Shown: piece after piece, positions 58,180 to 64,000 of the stretch
How the letters are laid out: every line of letters starts with the position of its first letter
Numbering within the stretch: position 1 is the stretch's first letter
DNA from: Allochromatium tepidum
Lineage (GTDB): Bacteria > Pseudomonadota > Gammaproteobacteria > Chromatiales > Chromatiaceae
DNA: 64,000 nt
Assembly: GCF_018409545.1 (NCBI RefSeq)
Contig: NZ_AP024563.1
Span: forward strand, 2,968,001-3,032,000
Reading direction: 5' to 3'
Notes under the pieces: model-generated
What the model was told of the DNA's origin: nothing
Databases searched by the model: none
Seen by the model: only the letters and a program-made list of their open reading frames with translations
Program-made: the position numbers and the translations under genes

Positions 58180-59179
58180 GCGCCAACTTGCCCTGATCCG
58201 GCGTCTGTCGGATGGCTGTGCGCACTCGGGCCAAGCCATCGCGCGTGAGTTCGGTCTGACCCGCGCGGCGGTCTGGAAGACACTGCGCAAGACGGCCGAT
58301 GCGTTTGGTCTGGACCTGATCTCCGAGCGCGGACGCGGCTATCGGCTGACCACGCCGCTCGAACTGCTCGACGACTGGCGTATTCGTGCGACCCTGTCCG
58401 AACTGGGCCGCGAGCGTCTGAGCCGACTCGACATCCATCCCGTGATCGACTCGACCAATCGCGAACTCATGCGTCTGGCCGCCGAGGGCGCGCCGTCGGG
58501 GAGCGTCTGTCTGGCCGAGCGTCAGACGGCCGGGCGCGGTCGGCGCGGGCGCGAATGGGTCTCGCCGTTCGGGGTCAATGTCTATCTCTCGCTGCTGTGG
58601 CGCTATCCGTTTGCGCCGTCCAATCTGGGCGGGGTGAGTCTGGCGATCGGTGCGGTGCTGGCCGAAGTCCTGAACGATATCGATCCCGAAGGCGTGGACG
58701 TGGCGCTCAAGTGGCCGAACGATCTGCTATGGCGGCGGCGCAAGCTCGCCGGTCTGCTGCTGGAGGTGGCGGGCGAGTCGCAGGGGCCGTGCCATCTGGT
58801 GGTCGGTCTCGGACTCAATCTGCGCATGACGGCGGGGCAGGGGGGCGCGATCGATCAGCCCTGGGCGAGTCTCGAAGAGGTGCTCGGCGACGGCTTCATG
58901 GTCGAGCGCAATGCCTTGGTGTCCTGTCTGCTGGATGCCTTTATGGATGCACTCGACCACTATGGACGCGAGGGACTGGCGCCCTTTCTCCCGCTGTGGC
59001 GTGCCCATGATGCCTATCTGGGCGAACCGGTGCGGCTGCTGATCGGCGAGTGGGTCATCGAGGGGATCCACGCCGGTGTGGGCGAGGATGGCTCACTGCT
59101 GCTGGATACACCGGACGGACGCCGTGCCTTCCAGGCCGGCGAGGTCAGTCTGCGTCCGCTGGAGTCTGAAGTCCAATGA
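58172..59179 (+). CDS. birA: Biotin operon repressor / biotin-[acetyl-CoA-carboxylase] ligase
   Basis: 335 residues from the ATG at 58172 (MDERQLALIRRLSDG); an ATG 5 codons earlier is possible. An N-terminal winged helix (HSGQAIAREFGLTRAAVWKTLRKT) is followed by the ligase domain with the biotinyl-AMP loop ERQTAGRGRRGREWVSPFG, LKWPNDLLWRRRKLAGLLLEV and GLGLNLRM, then the C-terminal SH3-like domain. It represses biotin genes and attaches biotin to acetyl-CoA carboxylase. An ATGA overlap links it to coaX, a common birA-coaX arrangement. Confidence 0.95.
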   Translation: MDERQLALIRRLSDGCAHSGQAIAREFGLTRAAVWKTLRKTADAFGLDLISERGRGYRLTTPLELLDDWRIRATLSELGRERLSRLDIHPVIDSTNRELMRLAAEGAPSGSVCLAERQTAGRGRRGREWVSPFGVNVYLSLLWRYPFAPSNLGGVSLAIGAVLAEVLNDIDPEGVDVALKWPNDLLWRRRKLAGLLLEVAGESQGPCHLVVGLGLNLRMTAGQGGAIDQPWASLEEVLGDGFMVERNALVSCLLDAFMDALDHYGREGLAPFLPLWRAHDAYLGEPVRLLIGEWVIEGIHAGVGEDGSLLLDTPDGRRAFQAGEVSLRPLESEVQ

Positions 59180-59922
59180 ATCTACTCATCGATATCGGAA
59201 ACACCAATCTGCGCTGGACACCCTATGGCGCCGGTGCCGAGTGGTCGGTCCGGATCGTGCGTCACTCGGACGCGATTCCACTCGATCTGCTGGCGGCCTG
59301 GGAGCGGATCCAGCCGCCCGCGCGCGTGATCGTCAGCCATGTCGGCGGGCCGGCGGTCGCCGAGGCGCTGGGACGGGTGACGCGCGCGCTCTGGCGGATC
59401 GAGCCGGAATATGTCCGCGTGGCGCCGGTCGCCGCCGGTGTGCGCATCGCCTATGAGAACCCCGAGCGCTTCGGCGTCGACCGCTGGCTGGCACTCATCG
59501 CCGCCCATGCCGAACGCCGGCAGGCCACACTCATCCTAGACGCCGGCAGTGCCGCGACCTTCGACCTGCTGCTGGCCGATGGCCGTCATCTCGGCGGACT
59601 CATCCTGCCGGGGGTCGAGATGATGCGTACCAGTCTGCTGATGGGCACCCACATCCCGCGCGTCGAGTACGAACCGACGGATGTCGATTGGGCCACGGAT
59701 ACCACCACGGCGGTTGCCGCCGGCAGTCTTGGCGCCATTGCCGCGCTGGCCACCCGGCTCCACGACCGGCTGGCCGAGGCGGCGGGCGAGTCTCCCAGAT
59801 TCATCCTCACGGGCGGCGACGCCGAGCGTCTGCTCCCCTATCTCGATCGTCCCAGCGAAACCATTCCCGATCTGGTGTTGCGTGGTCTGGTAGCGCTGAC
59901 CAACGGAGCCGAATCCCTATGA
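59176..59922 (+). CDS. coaX: Type III pantothenate kinase
   Basis: 248 residues. Phosphorylates pantothenate in coenzyme A synthesis using the acetate-sugar kinase fold. Motifs: MNLLIDIGNTNLRW (phosphate 1), GVDRWLALIAAHAE, ILDAGSAATFDLL (phosphate 2), LGGLILPGVEMMRTSL and FILTGGDAERL (adenosine). Start ATG overlaps birA, and the stop overlaps the ATG of the next, IS-interrupted gene. Confidence 0.95.
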   Translation: MNLLIDIGNTNLRWTPYGAGAEWSVRIVRHSDAIPLDLLAAWERIQPPARVIVSHVGGPAVAEALGRVTRALWRIEPEYVRVAPVAAGVRIAYENPERFGVDRWLALIAAHAERRQATLILDAGSAATFDLLLADGRHLGGLILPGVEMMRTSLLMGTHIPRVEYEPTDVDWATDTTTAVAAGSLGAIAALATRLHDRLAEAAGESPRFILTGGDAERLLPYLDRPSETIPDLVLRGLVALTNGAESL

Positions 59923-59972
59923 GCGAGTACCAATACTACGAGCCTATCCCAAAAGGTGATATTCTCGGCTGA
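59919..59972 (+). pseudogene. Start of a gene interrupted by the IS5-type element
   Basis: An ATG overlapping the coaX stop begins MSEYQYYE, and the IS terminal repeat starts within the codon for the eighth residue. The frame then reads IS sequence to a stop at 59972. Proteins starting MSEYQYYEFxAIDRPL are known in other proteobacteria, so this is likely the first eight codons of such a gene. The rest is not found beyond the element, where mnhG ends on the other strand. Confidence 0.55.
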
Positions 59973-60003
59973 AGTTTTCTCGATCAAAGGAGTCAGAACG
60001 ACG

Positions 60004-60842
60004 ATGAGCTTGGCGGTTCAAGACGATGGTTGGCGGTTATCCGACGCCCTGTGGGCGCAGCTCAAACCCCTGTTGCCCGTGTACCAGCCGCCGTCCCATC
60101 CGCTGGGCTGCCATCGGCGCCGGATCGAGGATCGGGTGGTGATGGAGGGGATCTTGTTTGTATTGCGCACCGGCTGTCAATGGAATGCGCTCAACGCCAC
60201 CGGGATCTGTTCGAGCAGCACGGCGCATCGACGGTTTCTGGAGTGGGTGGAGGCCGGGGTGTTCGCGCGCTTCCGGCAGGCCGGTGTGCTCAAATACGAT
60301 GAACTCCAAGGGATCGACTGGTCGTGGCTGTCGCTGGATGGGACGATGACCAAGGCGCCGCCGGCGGGGTCAAAAAAACGGGGCGCAACCCGACGGATCG
60401 CGGCACACAGGGTGTCAAGCGCAGCCTGTTGACGGAAGGCGCCGGCCTTCCCCTGGCGGTAGCCATCGACGGGGCCAACCGCCACGACATGAAGCTCACG
60501 CGCACGACCTTGGAGGGGATCATCGTCCCCCGTCCCGCCCCCACGCCCGAGAGACCACAGGGCCTGTGCCTGGATGCCGGCTATGACTATGACGAGGTCC
60601 GGACGATCGCTGCGGAGTTGGGGTTCACGCCCCACATTCGCCAGCGGGGTGAGGAAGCCGAGGCCGTCGTGCGTCACCCCGACTTCAAGCCCCGGCGCTG
60701 GGTGGTGGAGCGCACACATAGCTGGATGAATCGCTTCCGTCGCCTGTTGGTGCGCTGGGAGAAGCGCGATGACACCTACTTGGCCATGGTCCATCTGGCG
60801 CTCGGGATCATCACTTGGCGGGCTACCGGCCTCTTGGGATAG
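60004..60842 (+). CDS. IS5-type transposase, two frames joined by -1 frameshift
   Basis: The first frame (60004-60432, start after AAAGGAG) covers the N-terminal DUF4096-like part LWAQLKPLLPVYQPPSHPLG and the first catalytic Asp in LSLDGTMTKAPPAG. The second frame (60324-60842) carries VAIDGANRHD with the second Asp, CLDAGYDY, and VVERTHSWMNRFRRLLVRWEK with the catalytic Glu. A slippery A7 heptamer at 60372-60378 lies in the right phase to join them by -1 shifting. All DDE residues are present, so the enzyme may be functional. Confidence 0.85.
60372..60378 (+). promoter_or_regulatory. -1 programmed frameshift site A AAA AAA
   Basis: In the first frame the codons read tcA-AAA-AAA-CGG, a classical slippery heptamer. 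Slipping back one base changes the reading to ACG-GGG-CGC, the start of the second frame (TGRNPTDRG). The second frame also has no independent ribosome-binding site. Confidence 0.7.
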
Positions 60843-60853
60843 GCTCTAAGGGG

Positions 60854-61231
60854 TCAGGTTCGGTTTTCTGCTGATCCTGCCCCCTGACCTGGATGCTTCA
60901 CACCCAAACGCCCTCGGATAACCGGCGGCGGCTCGGACAGCGACCGGGTACGCAGATGCAGCGCCGCCTTCGACAGCAGATGCGCGCTCACCGGCGCGGT
61001 GATGAAGAGGAACAGCGTCACCAGCACCTCATGGAAGCTCAAGCCGTCGTCCTGGGTGCTGAAGTGGAGCATGGACGCGATCAGCAGACTGCCGACGCCG
61101 ATGGTCGTGGCCTTGGTCGGGCCGTGCAGCCGGGTGTAGAAATCCGGCATCCGCGCCAGGCCCAGCGAGCCGATGAAGGTGAAAATCGCCCCGATCAGGA
61201 TCAGGACCGTCAGCGTGATCTCCAGCATCAT
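60854..61231 (-). CDS. mnhG: Na+/H+ antiporter subunit G
   Basis: 125 residues; the second Met is an equal start. Three hydrophobic helices, with GSLGLARMPDFYTRLHGPTKATTIG as the MnhG/MrpG signature and FHEVLVTLFLFITAPVSAHLLSKAAL at the third helix. Last gene of the Mrp-type antiporter operon. The C-terminal tail (PGQGAGSAENRT) runs close to the IS5 element and may be altered. Confidence 0.92.
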   Translation of the reverse strand: MMLEITLTVLILIGAIFTFIGSLGLARMPDFYTRLHGPTKATTIGVGSLLIASMLHFSTQDDGLSFHEVLVTLFLFITAPVSAHLLSKAALHLRTRSLSEPPPVIRGRLGVKHPGQGAGSAENRT

Positions 61232-61235
61232 GCAC

Positions 61236-61505
61236 CTATTCGATGATGTCGCCGCGCAGCAGATATTTGCACAGGGCGACGGTTCCGACGAAGCCCATCA
61301 TGGCGATCAGGATCGCGGCCTCGAAATAGAGCGCCGAATCCAGATGCATCCCCAAGAGCACCAGGAGCGCGATGGCGTTCACATAGAGCGTATCGAGCGC
61401 CAGGATACGGTCGGGCTTGTCCGGCCCGGTCAGTAGGCGCCAGAAGGTCAGCCCGATGGCGGCCGTCACCAGGGCGAAGGCGATGGAGAGCGCGATGCTC
61501 AGCAT
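61236..61505 (-). CDS. mnhF: Na+/H+ antiporter subunit F
   Basis: 89 residues, three transmembrane helices: the first is IALSIAFALVTAAIGLTFW, then GPDKPDRILALDTLYVNAIALLVLLG with the conserved PDR..ALD motif, and ALYFEAAILIAMMGFVGTVALCKYL. Subunit of the multi-protein Mrp/Mnh cation-proton antiporter of the inner membrane. It overlaps mnhE by 7 bases and lies 4 bases upstream of mnhG. Confidence 0.93.
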   Translation of the reverse strand: MLSIALSIAFALVTAAIGLTFWRLLTGPDKPDRILALDTLYVNAIALLVLLGMHLDSALYFEAAILIAMMGFVGTVALCKYLLRGDIIE

Positions 61506-61990
61506 GACTCGAAGACCCTCCGAATGGGCGTCTCATAACGCTGCTTGATGGTGGCGACCAGTGCCTCGGGATCGGCCACGTCCAGCCCCTGCACGACGAG
61601 CACGCGCCGATCCGGACTCAGCCAGGACGACACCGTGCCCGGCGTCAGCGAGACGGTGTTGGCCAGCAGACTGATGCCCAGTTCCGAGCGCAGATCCAGG
61701 GGCACTTCGACGAAGGCCGGTCGGATGTGATCGGCGCCGCGCAGGATCAGCCAGGCCACGGCCAGATTGGCGACCAGGATGTCGTAGCCGACCACCAGCA
61801 GGAAGCGCAGCAGGGTCAGCGGCCGGCGCACGGGCACCGGGTCCGGCCAGAAGCGCAGGGTGAAGATCGGAATCAGCCAGCCGAGCAGCAGCCCGAGCAG
61901 GATGGAGCCGGGTGCGAGACTGTTGGCCAGCAGCACCCAGATCAGGGCCAGGGTCGGCGTGAGGATGGGATGCGGCAACCAGCGTCTCAT
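61499..61990 (-). CDS. mnhE: Na+/H+ antiporter subunit E
   Basis: 163 residues. Helices at PILTPTLALIWVLLANSLAPGSILLGLLLGWLIPI, then the conserved DILVANLAVAWLIL and the C-terminal soluble part with ISLLANTVSLTPGTVSSWLSPDRRVLVVQGLDV, the MnhE signature. It overlaps both mnhD (ATGA) and mnhF, so translation is coupled through the operon. Confidence 0.93.
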   Translation of the reverse strand: MRRWLPHPILTPTLALIWVLLANSLAPGSILLGLLLGWLIPIFTLRFWPDPVPVRRPLTLLRFLLVVGYDILVANLAVAWLILRGADHIRPAFVEVPLDLRSELGISLLANTVSLTPGTVSSWLSPDRRVLVVQGLDVADPEALVATIKQRYETPIRRVFESC

Positions 61991-63540
61991 GGCGCGACCT
62001 CCCCAGGTGCGACCTGGATGCCGATCGGCTTGAGCACCGCCTGGAGGTAGCCGGCCGGATCGAGCAATTGTCCAGCGGTCGCCTCGGCCAGATCCAGCAC
62101 CGGACCCGAGCCGATCAGCAACGCCAGACAGAGCGCGAGCAGTCCCAGGGTCGGCCGTGAGGCACTGAGCAGACCTTCCGCCGGCGGCGGATGGGTGGGT
62201 TCGCCCGAACCGGCGCCCCGGATATGGAGGAACAGCAGACTGCCCGAGCGCGCCAGGGCGACGATGCCCAGCAGACTGCCGATCAGAACCACGCCCAGCA
62301 TCCAGGGCCAGACCGGTTCATCGAGCGCCGCGCGCAGAACGAGAAACTTGCCGACGAAGCCTGAGAGCGGCGGCAGTCCCGCGACCAGCATGGCCGTGAC
62401 GAAGAACAACCCGCCGAGCAGAGCGGCATTCGGCAGCGCCGGTCCGGGTGCCAGCCGATCGGCGGCCCAGCCGCGCTCGCGCGTGATGAGATCGGCCAGC
62501 AGGAAGAAGGCCGCCGTCGCGAAGGTGGTGTGGACCAGATAATAGAGTCCGGCCGCGATTCCATCCGCCGTCCCGAGTCCGAATGCCGCCAGCAGCAACC
62601 CGACCGAGACCACGACCAGATAGGCGACCTGCCGGCGCAGTTCGTTCGCCGCCAGCGCGCCCAGTGCTCCAAGCGCCAGGGTCAGCAGACCCAGCGGCAG
62701 CAGCCAGGCGGCATAGAATCCGGTCAGGATTCCGGCGTGCTCGCCGAACATCAGGGTCTCGACGCGAAGCAGTGAATAGGCACCGACCTTGGTCATGATG
62801 GCGAACAGCGCCGCCACCGGCGCCGAGGTCGAGGCATAGGCCGAAGGCAGCCACAGATGCAGCGGCGCCAGCGCGGCCTTGAGCGCGAACACCGCCAGCA
62901 GCAACAGCGCCGCCACCCGTGCCGGTCCCAGATCCTCGGGCGGCAGTCGGGCGATCTTCAGCGACAGATCGGCCAGATTGAGCGTACCGACCAGGCCATA
63001 GAGGGCACCGGCCGCGAACAGGAACAGCGTCGAGCCGACCAGATTGATGACGACGAAATGCAGTCCGGCCCGCACCCGCGCCGCCCCGCCGCCATGCACC
63101 AGCAGGCCGTAGGAGGCCAGCAGCAGGATCTCGAAGAAGACGAACAGGTTGAACAGATCCCCGGTCAGGAAGGCGCCGTTGAGACCGAACAACTGGAGCT
63201 GGAACAGCGGATGGAAATGGCGGCTGCATCTGTCGGTGCCCTGCATGGCGTGCAGCAGGGCGAAGAAGGCCAGCAGCGATGTGACCAGCAGCATCCACAC
63301 CGCCAGCCGGTCGGCCACCAGCACGATGCCCCAGGGCGCGGGCCAGTGGCCGAGATGATAGGTGAGGATGGTGCCGTCCCCGACCAGGATCAGCAGCTCG
63401 ACCGCCAGCAGGATCTGGCCGAGGATCGCGGCCAGATTCAGCCTGCGGCGTGCGGCGAGCGACAGCGTCCGCCGCGACAGCAGCAACAGGGTGCCGACCA
63501 GCAGCGGCAGGAGCAGCGGGGCGATGACGAGATGGTTCAT
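61987..63540 (-). CDS. mnhD: Na+/H+ antiporter subunit D
   Basis: 517 residues, about fourteen membrane helices, related to complex I subunits NuoM/NuoN. Conserved features are FEILLLASYGLLVHGG (helix 5 Glu), FALKAALAPLHLWLPSAYASTSAPVAALFAIMTKVGAYSLLR (helix 7-8 Lys and Pro region) and AGLPPLSGFVGKFLVLRAAL. Likely one of the proton or cation path subunits. It overlaps mnhC by 4 bases at its start and mnhE at its end. Confidence 0.95.
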   Translation of the reverse strand: MNHLVIAPLLLPLLVGTLLLLSRRTLSLAARRRLNLAAILGQILLAVELLILVGDGTILTYHLGHWPAPWGIVLVADRLAVWMLLVTSLLAFFALLHAMQGTDRCSRHFHPLFQLQLFGLNGAFLTGDLFNLFVFFEILLLASYGLLVHGGGAARVRAGLHFVVINLVGSTLFLFAAGALYGLVGTLNLADLSLKIARLPPEDLGPARVAALLLLAVFALKAALAPLHLWLPSAYASTSAPVAALFAIMTKVGAYSLLRVETLMFGEHAGILTGFYAAWLLPLGLLTLALGALGALAANELRRQVAYLVVVSVGLLLAAFGLGTADGIAAGLYYLVHTTFATAAFFLLADLITRERGWAADRLAPGPALPNAALLGGLFFVTAMLVAGLPPLSGFVGKFLVLRAALDEPVWPWMLGVVLIGSLLGIVALARSGSLLFLHIRGAGSGEPTHPPPAEGLLSASRPTLGLLALCLALLIGSGPVLDLAEATAGQLLDPAGYLQAVLKPIGIQVAPGEVAP

Positions 63541-63899
63541 GCCTCCGGCTCCTTCTTGCGGCTCGCAACGCCGGCATTGTCACGCCCGTCGACATGATCG
63601 TTGCCCAGTTCGGCGCGCGCCCGCAGCGCCAGCATGATGACGAAGGCGGTCATGGCGAAGCTGATGACGATGGCCGTGAGTACCAGCGCCTGGGGCAACG
63701 GATCTGTATAGCGACTCAGCTCGGGAGCGAGGATCGGCGGCGCGCCGATGGTCAGACGCCCGCTCGCGAACAGGAACAGATTGACCCCATAGGTCAGCAG
63801 GGTCAGACCCAGCACCACCGAGAAGGTGCGCGCGCGCAGCAGCAGATAGACGCCGCCCGCCGTCAGCACGCCGACGATCAGACTCATCAGGGCTTCCAT
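63537..63899 (-). CDS. mnhC: Na+/H+ antiporter subunit C
   Basis: 120 residues, NuoK-like with three helices: SLIVGVLTAGGVYLLLRAR, VVLGLTLLTYGVNLFLFASG and DPLPQALVLTAIVISFAMTAFVIMLALR with the PLPQALVLTAIVI signature. One base separates its ATG from the stop of the upstream gene, and it overlaps mnhD as ATGA. Confidence 0.95.
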   Translation of the reverse strand: MEALMSLIVGVLTAGGVYLLLRARTFSVVLGLTLLTYGVNLFLFASGRLTIGAPPILAPELSRYTDPLPQALVLTAIVISFAMTAFVIMLALRARAELGNDHVDGRDNAGVASRKKEPEA

Positions 63900-63900
63900 G

Positions 63901-64000
63901 TCAGGCCGGCTCCCGGTTCGGGTTCGGGTTCGCGCTCGAAGCGTCCGCTCCGGGATGGGTGGCGCGATGCATCAACCCCAGATGGATCAGGATCAGGAGC
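63901..64000 (-). CDS. mnhB: Na+/H+ antiporter subunit B, C-terminal part
   Basis: The last 32 codons of a gene entering from the right edge: LLILIHLGLMHRATHPGAD and a polar Asn/Pro tail, then TGA at 63901-63903. In Mrp operons subunit B (or a fused A-B) precedes C, and its last membrane helix has this form. Partial, so the exact subunit is inferred from order. Confidence 0.65.
   Translation of the reverse strand, partial: LLILIHLGLMHRATHPGADASSANPNPNREPA

Larger units (their letters stand above)
59940..60846. mobile_element. IS5-family insertion sequence (two-frame type)
   Basis: 907 bp with 17-base terminal repeats, GAGCCTATCCCAAAAGG at 59940-59956 and the complement at 60830-60846, differing at one position. 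The length and the overlapping two-frame transposase fit the IS427/IS1031 type of IS5 family. A short TNA or TA target duplication, usual for these, is not apparent at the borders. The left end breaks a short gene after coaX, and the right end lies 8 bases from the mnhG stop. Confidence 0.85.

Overview
The window is a high-GC, gene-dense bacterial chromosome segment. Its gene content (ppc, rpe-gph-trpE, recC, queA, birA-coaX, an Mrp-type antiporter operon and a nifJ pyruvate:ferredoxin oxidoreductase) points to a gammaproteobacterium with anaerobic metabolism, most likely a purple sulfur bacterium of the Chromatiaceae. That placement is inferred from gene content and protein style; no photosynthesis gene or rRNA lies in the window to prove it. 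I saw no tRNA, rRNA or CRISPR array.

Layout. 1-5.7 kb: the 5' part of yicC, a Ser/Thr kinase, PEP carboxylase, a decayed toxin-antitoxin pair and a membrane-anchored protein of unknown function. 5.6-10.2 kb: a surface-polysaccharide patch with two paralogous GT4 glycosyltransferases flanking an O-antigen ligase-like protein, then a LuxE-like gene broken by a 115-bp inverted-repeat element. 10.3-20.6 kb: recC, an IS66-family element and the yhaO-yhaN nuclease/ATPase pair. 20.6-23.7 kb: a scrap-yard island with a 52-bp direct repeat, an internally deleted IS256-type element, the N-terminal third of a type III DNA methyltransferase, a yefM antitoxin with a yoeB toxin fused to foreign sequence, a vapC tail and an IS200/IS605-like end. 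23.7-33.4 kb: thioesterase, CinA-like protein, RND efflux pump, Uma2 nuclease-like protein, rhodanese, cyclophilin and a broken histidine kinase. 32.3-37.2 kb: nifJ with its DHOD-like partner and an upstream FNR-type site. 37.2-42.5 kb: rimI, rpe-gph-trpE, an aldo/keto reductase and an RlpA-like protein. 42.7-54 kb: envelope functions, namely a GH17-GT2 glucan synthase, a decayed GT39, an HtrA protease with a two-component system, a patatin-BamA fusion and a NamZ-like muramidase. 54-60 kb: queA, an H-NS-like regulator, an RRM protein, an M61 peptidase, birA and coaX. 59.9-60.8 kb: an IS5-family element with a -1 frameshift site. 60.9-64 kb: mnhBCDEFG.

How it works together. Core genes form compact operons with ATGA or TGATG overlaps, while accessory genes show repeated decay. 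At least nine genes are truncated or frameshifted, usually at IS ends or short repeats. The strongest regulatory signals are the near-consensus FNR box in front of nifJ, the double dyad in front of the H-NS-like gene and the A7 slippery heptamer in the IS5-type transposase. I found no clear, complete undescribed system. The best candidates for new biology are the chimeric toxin, the H-NS-like protein with a variant DNA-binding motif, the GH17-GT2 synthase and the patatin-BamA plus NamZ pair.
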